A stretch of DNA of 20,252 nucleotides from CAZEFK01 sp964511405. GTDB taxonomy: Bacteria; Pseudomonadota; Alphaproteobacteria; Elsterales; Elsteraceae. Position numbers and translations under genes: made by a program. The stretch is taken from positions 1 through 20,252 of the forward strand of contig CAZEFK010000136.1 in assembly GCA_964511405.1 (NCBI GenBank), given 5' to 3'. Below the pieces are notes generated by a model that was not told where the DNA came from, did no database searches, and saw only the letters and a list, made by a program, of their open reading frames with translations. How positions within the stretch are numbered: the stretch's first letter is position 1; every line of letters starts with the position of its first letter. Shown here one piece after another: positions 7,037-14,551 of the stretch.

Positions 7037-8020
7037 TTGGCCAATCGTCCCAAACCCCGCGTCATCGTCACCCGCAAGCTCCCCGACGTCATCGAGACGC
7101 GCATGATGGAGCTGTTCGACGTCCGGCTGAACGATACCGACCGCCCTCTCACGCGCACCGAGCTGGTCGGCGCCATCACCGACGCCGACGTGCTCGTCCC
7201 CACTGTAACCGATCGCATCGACGCGGAAATCATCGCGGCGGCCGGCGAGCGCTGCCGGCTGATCGCCTCGTTCGGCACCGGCATCGACCATGTCGACGTC
7301 AAGGCCGCGGCCCAGCGCGGGATCACGGTGACCAACACGCCGGGCGTGCTGACCGAGGACACCGCCGACATGGCGATGGCCCTGATCCTGGCCGTGGCGC
7401 GGCGAATCGGCGAGGGCGAGCGCCTGGTCCGCAGCCGCGAATGGACGGGCTGGAGCCCGGTGTCGATGCTCGGCCGGCGCCTGGGCGGCAAGCGGCTGGG
7501 CGTCATCGGCATGGGCCGGATCGGCACGGCGCTGGCGCGCCGCGCCCGCGGCTTCGGGCTGGCGGTGCATTACCACAACCGTCGGCGCGTCCATCCCGAG
7601 CTCGAGACCGAGCTGGAGGCGACATACTGGCAAAGCCTGGACCAGCTGCTGGCGCGCATGGACATCGTCTCGATCAACTGCCCGCACACGCCGGCCACCT
7701 ATCACTTGCTGTCGGCGCGGCGCCTGCGTCTGCTCCGGCCCGACGCGATCCTGGTCAACACCGCCCGCGGCGAGATGATCGACCAGGCGGCCCTGGTCCA
7801 GATGCTTGAGTCAGGCGCCCTGGCCGGCGCCGGTCTCGACGTCTACGAGCACGAGCCGACGATCCCGCCCAAGCTGTTCGACATGCCCAACGTCGTCCTG
7901 CTGCCGCACATGGGCTCGGCCACGCTGGAAGGCCGGATCGACATGGGCGAGAAGGTCATCATCAACATCAAGACCTTTGTCGACGGCCACCGCCCGCCGG
8001 ATCGGGTCATCGACGATTGA
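7037..8020 (+). CDS. D-2-hydroxyacid dehydrogenase (glyoxylate/hydroxypyruvate reductase type)
   Basis: A cytoplasmic NAD(P)-dependent enzyme that interconverts 2-ketoacids and D-2-hydroxyacids, most like the GyaR/GhrB (D-glycerate dehydrogenase) group. The 327 residues show the substrate-domain motif SFGTGIDHVDV, the Rossmann motif GVIGMGRIGTALARRARGFG, and the catalytic triad: Arg in VNTARGEMID, Glu in DVYEHEPTI and His in LLPHMGSAT. Length matches the family (about 320-330). The start is TTG at 7037, giving MANRPKPRVIVTRKLP, a typical family N-terminus. The frame stays open far upstream, but that part lies antisense to the SH3 gene and shows no homology I recognise. The ribosome site is weak. 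The stop overlaps the pal start. Confidence 0.92.
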   Translation: MANRPKPRVIVTRKLPDVIETRMMELFDVRLNDTDRPLTRTELVGAITDADVLVPTVTDRIDAEIIAAAGERCRLIASFGTGIDHVDVKAAAQRGITVTNTPGVLTEDTADMAMALILAVARRIGEGERLVRSREWTGWSPVSMLGRRLGGKRLGVIGMGRIGTALARRARGFGLAVHYHNRRRVHPELETELEATYWQSLDQLLARMDIVSINCPHTPATYHLLSARRLRLLRPDAILVNTARGEMIDQAALVQMLESGALAGAGLDVYEHEPTIPPKLFDMPNVVLLPHMGSATLEGRIDMGEKVIINIKTFVDGHRPPDRVIDD

Positions 8021-8547
8021 GGCGCGGCATCGTCGGCGGGAGGATAGCCACGACAAGGCCTGCTTGGACGGCGGCGCTGCTCTCGATGGCGGCGACCTTG
8101 CTCACCGCGTGCGAGTCCAGCCCCGCCGGGAGCGTCGCCAGCGTCGACATGAGTGCGCCGCCGGCTCCCATGCGACAGCTCCGCATCCATGGCGACTCGG
8201 AAGACGAGTTGGTGACCGAGGTTGGCGATCGCGTCTTCTTCGCGTTCGACAAGGCGACACTGTCCGCGCAGGCGGAGACCGTCCTCCGACGCCAAGCCGC
8301 CTACATGGCGAAGTATCCACAGCTGACTTTCGTCATCGAGGGCCACTGTGACGAGCGCGGCACGCGGGAGTACAACCTGGCGCTCGGCGCAAGGCGGGCA
8401 GCGGCGGTCCGCACATACTTGATCGCGCTCGGCGTCGCTCCGACGCGACTCACGACCATCAGCTACGGCGCAGAGCGGCCTGCGGTTTTAGGCAGCACCA
8501 TGTCAGCTTGGGATCAGAATCGCCGGGCCGTTACGGTGACGCAGTGA
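8017..8547 (+). CDS. pal: Peptidoglycan-associated lipoprotein (Pal/OmpA-like), orphan copy
   Basis: Pal anchors the outer membrane to peptidoglycan and normally works with the Tol complex. The 176-residue product has a lipoprotein signal with lipobox LTAC (C32, followed by Glu). An OmpA-C domain at about residues 70-174 includes the Pal signature GHCDERGTREYNLALGARRA, containing the Asp and Arg that bind meso-diaminopimelate, and ends NRRAVTV. The start is TTG at 8017, whose last two bases lie within the upstream TGA stop, so translation is probably coupled. The next Met (residue 24) would destroy the signal. No tolQRAB or ybgF genes are nearby, so it is either an extra Pal or a relocated one. 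Third-position base use looks more mixed than in neighbouring genes. Confidence 0.85.
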   Translation: MRRGIVGGRIATTRPAWTAALLSMAATLLTACESSPAGSVASVDMSAPPAPMRQLRIHGDSEDELVTEVGDRVFFAFDKATLSAQAETVLRRQAAYMAKYPQLTFVIEGHCDERGTREYNLALGARRAAAVRTYLIALGVAPTRLTTISYGAERPAVLGSTMSAWDQNRRAVTVTQ

Positions 8548-8586
8548 GGCGCCCGCGCCCAGTTCCTCGCGGCAAGTTCCTTTCCT

Positions 8587-8693
8587 CGTCATTTCCGCGA
8601 AAGCGGGAATCCAGTTGGCTCGACGCTTATATCAAACACGGACGATGTCGAGCTTGCCACACGGGCTGGATCCCCGCCTTCGCAGGGATGACG
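8587..8693. repeat. Palindromic dispersed-type repeat (REP/MITE-like)
   Basis: The 28-base arm at 8587-8614 and the arm at 8666-8693 are inverted copies with about 23 matching positions. Each arm also carries its own small palindrome: CGCGAAAGCGGG in the left, CCCGCCTTCGCAGGG in the right. The central 51 bases are more AT-rich and look unrelated to the arms. Repeats of this CGTCATTCCCGCGAAAGCGGGAA style are scattered through many proteobacterial genomes. It may also stop transcription between pal and the convergent methyltransferase gene. Only one copy is in this window. The flanks (8548-8586 and 8694-8753) show nothing further. Confidence 0.75.
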
Positions 8694-8753
8694 GGTGAGA
8701 GGTTGATGCTCTGACATTCCTGGACTCTCGGCACGCACGCCGGTCGACGGCCC

Positions 8754-9776
8754 CTACGCCGCCGGCCCCGGCTTGCGCGCTACCGCCAGCTCGCGGGTGA
8801 TCGACTGGTCGACGACGTGGCGGAACGACAGGTCGGGCAGCTGGATCTCAAGCCCGGCGTCGGCGAGCAGGGCGAGCAGCCGGTCGCGGCCGGCGACGTG
8901 GGTGTTCCAGGCGAGCGCCAGGGTGCCCCCCGGTTTCAGCATCTCGGTCCACACCGGCAGCGCCGCGGCCAGCAGGTCGAGGGGCCGGCGCGATAGGGTC
9001 TCCGCGGCCCGGCTGCCATGCAGGACGCCATAGGGCAGGTCGGTCACAACCACGTCGAAGGCGTCGCGCTTGAAGTAGCGGCGCGCCTTGGTGGTGTCGT
9101 CGCACACCACGTCCAGCGCCAGCACCTGGTCCTTGGCATGGCGCTCCTTGACCTGGCCGATGTCGACCCGCAGGCGGCCGGTGGCGCCGTCCTTCAGGCG
9201 GTCGGCGCCGACCTGCATCGTGTGCTTGATCCGGCTCTTCTTGAGCCAGGTGCCCAGGAACAGCGCATAGGCGCGCACGGCGGCGGCGTCGAGCTCGATA
9301 CCGGCGGCATCGTAGCCGTACATCAGCGCCTGGTTCAGCGTGGTGCCGCGGCCGCATAGCGGGTCGAGCAGCGCCAGGCGACGGTCCAGGGCCTGGCCGC
9401 TGGCCAGCACCGCCACATTGACCATCAGCTTGGTAAACAGCGGGTTGGTCTTGCCGCGGTACTTCTGGACCGTGATCAGGTCGCTGGCGTAACGGTCGAG
9501 CCGCTGCAGAGGCACCGGCACCAGGGCGCGGCCGTCGACCTCGAACAGCGCGTACAGCGACGAGAGGTTCGACAGCAGCGCGACGGCCCGCGCGTCGAGA
9601 TCGGCGCGGAAGCGGACATAGGGCACGCCGCCGAGCGTCGCCGGCTCGACGCCCTCGATGGCGGCGCCGAGCACGGTCCGGCCGAACGCCGCCAGCTCTG
9701 CCTGCAGCAGCGCCCCCGCGGCCTCCGCATAGACGCTGTTGAAGGCCGGGTGGACCAGGATCGCGTAGTCGGCCAC
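8754..9776 (-). CDS. TRM11-like SAM-dependent RNA methyltransferase
   Basis: A class I methyltransferase resembling the TRM11/UPF0020 group, whose members methylate guanine N2 in tRNA or rRNA. In 340 residues, motif I is LLDPLCGRGTTLNQA (about 136-150), the acidic end of strand 2 is AGIELD, and the catalytic motif IV is VTDLPYG (about 244-250), where DPPYG is the common form. The N-terminal 100 residues are a separate domain that I cannot firmly call THUMP. The KYRGKTNPLFTKLMVNVAVL stretch just before motif I is typical of the group. The start is GTG at 9776, five bases after the upstream stop. It is the last gene of the ubiE operon. The exact substrate RNA is unknown. Confidence 0.8.
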   Translation of the reverse strand: MADYAILVHPAFNSVYAEAAGALLQAELAAFGRTVLGAAIEGVEPATLGGVPYVRFRADLDARAVALLSNLSSLYALFEVDGRALVPVPLQRLDRYASDLITVQKYRGKTNPLFTKLMVNVAVLASGQALDRRLALLDPLCGRGTTLNQALMYGYDAAGIELDAAAVRAYALFLGTWLKKSRIKHTMQVGADRLKDGATGRLRVDIGQVKERHAKDQVLALDVVCDDTTKARRYFKRDAFDVVVTDLPYGVLHGSRAAETLSRRPLDLLAAALPVWTEMLKPGGTLALAWNTHVAGRDRLLALLADAGLEIQLPDLSFRHVVDQSITRELAVARKPGPAA

Positions 9777-9781
9777 GGTCC

Positions 9782-10159
9782 CTACACGAACAGGAACGCC
9801 GTGCCCGGCGGCTGGTGCAGATAGGCGACCACGCCCGCCGACCGAATGCCCTCGGCCGGCGCCGGCAGGCCGTGGATGCGCAGGGCCAGCTCGCAGGCCA
9901 GGACGGTCACATCAAGCTCGCGGCAGGCTGCCCACAGCGTCTCGAAGCCGGCGACGCCGGCGGCCACGAAGTCGGCGTCGCGCTCGGCGCCGGCCAGACG
10001 CCGCCAGCCGTCCGGCTGGCTCAACACGACGGCCGGCCCGGTCAGGAACAGGGTGACCGGCCGGCCGAGCGCGGCGGCGCCGCTGGCCAGGACCAGGGCG
10101 TAGTGGACGCGCTCGAAGTCGCCGGACTGGACGGCGATGGCCAGCGGCTCACCCGGCAT
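9782..10159 (-). CDS. DsrE-like sulfurtransferase/peroxiredoxin-fold small protein
   Basis: A 125-residue cytoplasmic protein with the DsrE/DsrF-like fold pattern: LAIAVQSGDFERVHYALVLA at the N-terminus, VTLFLTGPAV, then VTVLACELAL with a cysteine (C89) where DsrE-family proteins often carry a reactive one. A second cysteine is at C79. DsrE relatives pass persulfide sulfur between proteins or bind metals, but many short members have no known role. Its ATG lies inside the end of the E1-like gene (11-base overlap), suggesting coupled production and possibly partnership in sulfur transfer. It is five bases from the methyltransferase start. Family call is moderate, function open. Confidence 0.7.
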   Translation of the reverse strand: MPGEPLAIAVQSGDFERVHYALVLASGAAALGRPVTLFLTGPAVVLSQPDGWRRLAGAERDADFVAAGVAGFETLWAACRELDVTVLACELALRIHGLPAPAEGIRSAGVVAYLHQPPGTAFLFV

Positions 10160-10946
10160 CGACCGTCTCCGCCAGCGCCGTGATCGTCGGGTTCGGGCCG
10201 CACAGGGCGCAGCCGGGCCGCCGCGGCACCCGGATCGTCCGCACCGTCACATCGAGCGCCTGGTACATCAGCAGCCGTCCCGACAGACTGCCGATGCCCA
10301 AGAGCTCCTTGACCACCTCGGTCGCCTGCAGGGCGCCGATGGTGCCGGCCGCCGCCCCCAGCACGCCGGCGCCGGCGCAGGTCGGCACCAGGTGCCGCGG
10401 CGCCGGCTGCGGGTACAGACAGCGGTAGCAGGGGTGCGGCTCGCCCAGATACGCCCTGTACGTGGCCAATTGGCCGTCGAACTGCAGCACCGCGCCCGAG
10501 ACCAGGGGCTTTCGCGCGAGATAGCAGGCGTCGTTGATCAGGTAGCGGGTGCCGACGCCGTCGGTACCGTCGGCGACCAGGTCGTAGCCGCGGATCAGGT
10601 CCAGGGCATTGCCGGCGGTCAGCCGCACGCCGTGGCGCTCGACCCGGACGTCGGGATTGATCCGGCCGATCGCGTCGGCGGCGCTGTCGACCTTGGGCCG
10701 GCCGATGTCGGCGGTGCCGTGCAGCACCTGGCGCTGCAGGTTCGACAGGTCGACCCGGTCGTCGTCGACGATGCCGAGGGTCCCGACCCCGGCAGCCGCC
10801 AGGTACTGCAGCAGCGGCGAGCCCAGGCCGCCCGCGCCGACCACCAGCACCCGGCTGTCCAACAGCCGGCGCTGGCCGGCAAGGCCGATCTCCTTCAGCA
10901 CGATGTGCCGCGCGTAGCGGTGCAGCTGGTCCTCGCTGAACTCCAT
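10149..10946 (-). CDS. moeB: HesA/MoeB/ThiF-type adenylyltransferase (E1-like)
   Basis: Enzymes of this group adenylate the C-terminal glycine of a ubiquitin-like sulfur carrier (MoaD, ThiS and relatives), driving molybdopterin or thiazole synthesis. The 265 residues show the nucleotide-binding motif GAGGLGSP (37-44), DDDRVDLSNLQRQVLH, DGTD, two zinc-binding CxxC pairs (CYRC and CALC) and VPTCAGAGVLG, which supplies the cysteine common to MoeB-like proteins. The ending CGPNPTITAL is typical of the MoeB group. There is no C-terminal rhodanese domain. The ATG at 10946 overlaps the coaBC stop by one base (TGATG). No sulfur-carrier gene is in the window. Whether it serves MoaD, ThiS or another carrier cannot be told from sequence alone, so the symbol is the usual family label. 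Confidence 0.88.
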   Translation of the reverse strand: MEFSEDQLHRYARHIVLKEIGLAGQRRLLDSRVLVVGAGGLGSPLLQYLAAAGVGTLGIVDDDRVDLSNLQRQVLHGTADIGRPKVDSAADAIGRINPDVRVERHGVRLTAGNALDLIRGYDLVADGTDGVGTRYLINDACYLARKPLVSGAVLQFDGQLATYRAYLGEPHPCYRCLYPQPAPRHLVPTCAGAGVLGAAAGTIGALQATEVVKELLGIGSLSGRLLMYQALDVTVRTIRVPRRPGCALCGPNPTITALAETVDAG

Positions 10947-12142
10947 CAGGCGCGTCCGAGCTGGCGCGCGATGCGCCCGACCAGGCGCTCGGCCGTCTCG
11001 GCCTTGGTCTCCGGCGGCCAATCCTCGACCGCATCGGCGGTCACCAGATGCAGCCGCGTCCGGTCGCCGCCGAAGATCCCGGTGCCGGGCGAGACGTCAT
11101 TGGCCAGGATCCAGTCGCAGCCCTTGCGCGCCAGCTTGGCGCGGGCGTGCGCCACCACCTGCTCGGTCTCGGCGGCGAAGCCCACGACCAGCTGCGGGCG
11201 CCGCGCCCCTTGGGCGAGCGTCCGCAGAATGTCGGGATTCTCGGCGAAGCGCAGGATCGGCGGTTCGCCCCGCTCCTTCTTCAGCTTCTGGCCCGCCGGC
11301 GCCTCGACCCGCCAGTCGGCGACCGCCGCGGCGCAGACCGCGATGTCCGCGGGCAGCGCCGACTCGACGGCGGCCAGCATCTCCCGCGCCGTCTCCACCC
11401 GCATGACGGTCAGACCGGGCGGATCGGGCAGCGCAGTCGGGCCCGTGACCAGGATGGTCGCGGCCCCCGCCCGTGCCAGCGCCGCCGCGATCGCGTGGCC
11501 CTGCTTGCCCGACGAGCGGTTGCCGATGAAGCGTACCGGGTCGATCGGTTCGTAGGTCGGACCGCTGGTGACCACGGCCCGGAGCCCGTCCAGCGGCCGG
11601 GGCGCCAGCAGGCGCTCGATCACCGCGATGATCTCGGGCACCTCCGACAGGCGGCCCGACCCGATCTCGCCACAGGCGAGGTCGCCGTCGGCCGGCCCGA
11701 CCACCGCGATGCCGCGCGCCATCAAGGTCGACAGGTTGGCCTGGGTCGCGGGGTGGCGCCACATCATCACGTTCATGGATGGTGCGATCAGCACCGGCTT
11801 GTCGGTCGCCAGCAGCACCGCCGCCGCCAGGTCGCCGGCCAAGCCGCACGCCATGCGCGCCATCAGGTCGGCCGTGGCCGGCACCACCACCAGGAGGTCG
11901 GCCTCGCGGCTCAGCCGGATGTGGCCCATCTCGCTCTCGTCGGTCAACGACAGCAGCGTCTGATAGACCTTGTCCTCGGTCAGCGCCGCGACGCTGAGGG
12001 GCGTCACGAACTGGCTGGCCGCCTCGGTCATGACCGCGCGCACCTGGGCGCCGCGGTCGCGCAGCCGCCGGATCAGCTCCAGCGCCTTGTAGGCGGCGAT
12101 GCCGCCGCCGATGATCAGCAGGATGCGCCGGCCGTCGAGCAT
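10946..12142 (-). CDS. coaBC: Bifunctional phosphopantothenoylcysteine decarboxylase / phosphopantothenate-cysteine ligase
   Basis: Catalyses two consecutive coenzyme A steps: joining cysteine to 4'-phosphopantothenate (CoaB) and FMN-dependent decarboxylation (CoaC). The 398 residues match the usual length. The CoaC half shows GGGIAAYKALELIRRLRDRG, APSMNVMMWRHPATQ.N and GDLACGEIGSGRL, where the cysteine of ACGE is the conserved active-site flap residue. The CoaB half begins at about residue 190 with TSGPTYEPIDPVRFIGNRSS, followed by AAAVADW, KLKK and ENPDIL. The ATG at 12142 starts MLDGRRILLIIGG, the normal N-terminus; the longer open frame upstream runs antisense through the end of ubiB and is ignored. 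It sits 37 bases after ubiB and overlaps the E1-like gene. Confidence 0.97.
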   Translation of the reverse strand: MLDGRRILLIIGGGIAAYKALELIRRLRDRGAQVRAVMTEAASQFVTPLSVAALTEDKVYQTLLSLTDESEMGHIRLSREADLLVVVPATADLMARMACGLAGDLAAAVLLATDKPVLIAPSMNVMMWRHPATQANLSTLMARGIAVVGPADGDLACGEIGSGRLSEVPEIIAVIERLLAPRPLDGLRAVVTSGPTYEPIDPVRFIGNRSSGKQGHAIAAALARAGAATILVTGPTALPDPPGLTVMRVETAREMLAAVESALPADIAVCAAAVADWRVEAPAGQKLKKERGEPPILRFAENPDILRTLAQGARRPQLVVGFAAETEQVVAHARAKLARKGCDWILANDVSPGTGIFGGDRTRLHLVTADAVEDWPPETKAETAERLVGRIARQLGRA

Positions 12143-12179
12143 GGGCGCGATCTGATCACCGCGCCCGGTCCGGCGCAAG

Positions 12180-13724
12180 TCACCCGAGCACGGCGATCGC
12201 CAGCAGGACCACCGCGACCCATGCCGCCGTCCACAGCGGCCAGGGCGACGGCCGGCGCCGCGCCAGGGCATCGGCCAGCGCCTGGACCGTGGCCGGATGC
12301 AGGCGCAGGCCGTGGGCGTCGAGCTCGCCGACGATCCGCCGGGCGCCGTCCAGCAGCGCGGGCACCTGCAGCAGGCTGTCGCGCAGATCGGTGGCCGCGG
12401 TCGCCAGGCGGGCGCGCGGGCCGCGATGCTCGATCATCCAGGCCTCGATCAGCGGCCGCGCCAGCTCCCAGACATTGATCGTGGGATCCAGCGACCGGCC
12501 GACCCCCTCGACCACCAGCATGGTCTTTTGGAGCAGCAGCAGTTGCGGCTGCGTCTCCATGGCGAAGGTCTCGGTGATCTCGAACAGCTGCGCCAGCAGG
12601 CGGGCCAGGCTGATTTGGTCCAGCGGCCGGCCCAGCAGGGGCTCGCCGATCGACCGGCAGGCCTGGGCGAAGGCCTCCAGCGACTGCGTGGCCGGGACGT
12701 AGCCGGCCTCGAAATGCACCTGCGCCACCTGGGCGAAGTCGCCGGTCAGGAAGCCCAGCAACATGTCGGCCAGGAAATAGCGGGTGCGCCGGTCGAGCCG
12801 GCCCATGATCCCGAAATCGACGGCGACCAGCGCGTTGTCGGGGGCCACGAACAGGTTGCCGGGATGCATGTCGGCGTGGAAGAAGCCGTCCCGGAACACC
12901 TGGTTGAAGAACGCCGCCGCGGCGTTCTCCAGGATCTGCCTGATATCCTGCCCGGCCGCCACCAGGGCCGCGCGGTCGTCGACCCGGACGCCGGCGACCC
13001 GGTCCAGGGTCAGGACGCGCCGGGCGGTCAGGTCCCAATGCACGCGCGGCACCTGGAAGCCGAGGTCGCCCTCGAAGTTCTGCGCCAGTTCGGCCGCGGC
13101 CGCGGCCTCGAAGCGCAGGTCGATCTCGAGCGCGATGGTCCGCGCCAGCGTCTCGACCACCTCCAGCGGCTTCAGGCGCCTGAGGCCGGGCCGCACCCGC
13201 ACCGCCATCTCGGCCAGGCCCGTGAACAGCGTCAGGTCGCGGTGGAACACCGCCTCGACCCCGGGCCGGAGCAGCTTGACCGCCACAGGCGCGCCCGCTG
13301 CGGTCACGGCGAAATGCACTTGGGCGATCGAGGCCGCGGCGACCGGCACCGGATCGAAGCTGGCGAACAGCGCCGACGCCGGCCGGCCCAGCTCCTGCTG
13401 GATCAGGGCCAGCGCCTGCTCGGTCGGGAACGGCGGCAGCCGGTCCTGCAGGTCGGCCAGGTCGCGGGCCGTCTGCTCGCCGACCAGATCGGGACGCGTC
13501 GCCAGGGCCTGCCCGGCCTTGATGAAGCTGGGCCCAAGCGCCTGGGCCACCGTGGCCAGCCGCTGGCCTGGGCGTAGCGCCTGCATCTTGCGATCGGCGA
13601 ACCAGCTGAGCCGGGCCAGGGCGGGCGGCGCCAAGCCGGCGGCCACCAGCGGCGTCACCGCATCGGCGCGCAGCAGCGCGAACGCGATCTGGGTCAGCCG
13701 GAACAGGTCACTGATGCCGAGCAC
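12180..13724 (-). CDS. ubiB: UbiB, ubiquinone biosynthesis protein (atypical kinase/ATPase of the ABC1/ADCK family)
   Basis: Membrane-associated accessory protein needed for ubiquinone synthesis. It binds ATP but is an atypical kinase. The 514 residues carry the family hallmark KAGQALATRPDL (KxGQ), the alanine-rich nucleotide loop VPVAAASIAQVH, the VAVK lysine, FFHADMHPGNLF (catalytic-loop-like) and DFGIMG (metal binding). The C-terminal WPLWTAAWVAVVLLAIAVLG is one membrane segment; E. coli UbiB has two, so this copy is slightly shorter at that end. The start is GTG at 13724, seven bases after the ubiE stop. The operon position matches its pathway partner UbiE. Confidence 0.97.
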   Translation of the reverse strand: MLGISDLFRLTQIAFALLRADAVTPLVAAGLAPPALARLSWFADRKMQALRPGQRLATVAQALGPSFIKAGQALATRPDLVGEQTARDLADLQDRLPPFPTEQALALIQQELGRPASALFASFDPVPVAAASIAQVHFAVTAAGAPVAVKLLRPGVEAVFHRDLTLFTGLAEMAVRVRPGLRRLKPLEVVETLARTIALEIDLRFEAAAAAELAQNFEGDLGFQVPRVHWDLTARRVLTLDRVAGVRVDDRAALVAAGQDIRQILENAAAAFFNQVFRDGFFHADMHPGNLFVAPDNALVAVDFGIMGRLDRRTRYFLADMLLGFLTGDFAQVAQVHFEAGYVPATQSLEAFAQACRSIGEPLLGRPLDQISLARLLAQLFEITETFAMETQPQLLLLQKTMLVVEGVGRSLDPTINVWELARPLIEAWMIEHRGPRARLATAATDLRDSLLQVPALLDGARRIVGELDAHGLRLHPATVQALADALARRRPSPWPLWTAAWVAVVLLAIAVLG

Positions 13725-13731
13725 GGACGGA

Positions 13732-14487
13732 TCAGAGCCGCCAGCCCGAGTGCAGCGCTGCGATGCCGGCGCTCAGGTTGCGGTACGCAACCCGCTCCAG
13801 CCCGGCCGCCGCCATCCGCGCCGCCAGCTCGTCCTGGGACGGGAAGCGCCGGATGCTCTCGACCAGGTAGCGATAGGCGTCGGCGTCGCTGGCGACCAGG
13901 CGGCCCAACCGTGGCAGCAGCCGGAAGGAATAGAGGTCGTAGAGCCGGTCGAGCCCAGGCACCACCACCTGGCTGAACTCCAGGCACAGGAACCGCCCGC
14001 CCGGGCGCAGCACCCGGCGCGCCTCGGCCAGGGCGCGGTCGATGCGAGTGACGTTGCGCAGGCCGAAGGCGATGGTGTAGGCGTCGACCGAGCGGTCGGG
14101 CAGCGGCAGCGCCTCGGCGTCGGCCGCCACCAGGGCGATGTCGAGCAGGCCGCGGTCGACCAGCCGATCGCGGCCGACCTGCAGCATGCGCTCGTTGATG
14201 TCGGCGACCATGATCTGGGCGGCCGGCTGGCGCTCGGCCACCAGGCGCGCCACGTCGCCGGTGCCGCCGGCGACGTCCAGGAGCTGGAGGCCCGGGCGCG
14301 GCGCCAGCCAGTCGACCAGCGCCGCCTTCCACAGGCGGTGGACGCCGCCGCTCATCAGGTCGTTCATCAGGTCGTAGCGGTCGGCGACACTGTCGAAGAC
14401 GCGGCGCACCAGCCCGGCCTTGGCGCCGGCATCGACGGTCCGGAAGCCGAACGACGCCGGCGACGCGGGGATCTCTCGGTTGTCCAT
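13732..14487 (-). CDS. ubiE: UbiE, ubiquinone/menaquinone C-methyltransferase
   Basis: A SAM-dependent methyltransferase that adds the C-methyl group to the benzoquinone ring in ubiquinone synthesis (and demethylmenaquinone where made). The 251 residues show the classic UbiE landmarks: VFDSVADRYDLMNDLMSGG.HRLWK, the SAM-binding LLDVAGGTGDVA, the acidic VADIN, AFGLRNV, EARRVLRPGGRFLCLEFS and the C-terminal ending GIAALHSGWRL. The ATG at 14487 has AAGGT upstream at suitable distance. First gene of the minus-strand operon; its promoter must lie in the 64 bases shared with the divergent mutM. Confidence 0.98.
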   Translation of the reverse strand: MDNREIPASPASFGFRTVDAGAKAGLVRRVFDSVADRYDLMNDLMSGGVHRLWKAALVDWLAPRPGLQLLDVAGGTGDVARLVAERQPAAQIMVADINERMLQVGRDRLVDRGLLDIALVAADAEALPLPDRSVDAYTIAFGLRNVTRIDRALAEARRVLRPGGRFLCLEFSQVVVPGLDRLYDLYSFRLLPRLGRLVASDADAYRYLVESIRRFPSQDELAARMAAAGLERVAYRNLSAGIAALHSGWRL

Positions 14488-14551
14488 GGCGCGCGACCTT
14501 AGGCCCGCGACGGCGATTGCGCCAGGGCGCCATGCCGGTTAAGCGATGGCC

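Noticed and set aside
8587..8693. CRISPR or insertion-sequence remnant
   Set aside because: There are only two inverted arms, no direct repeat array and no transposase sequence; better described as a REP/MITE-like palindrome.
14546..14551. mutM start at the first ATG
   Set aside because: It would place Met-Ala before the catalytic Pro; Fpg needs Pro as the mature N-terminus, so the second ATG at 14552 is used.
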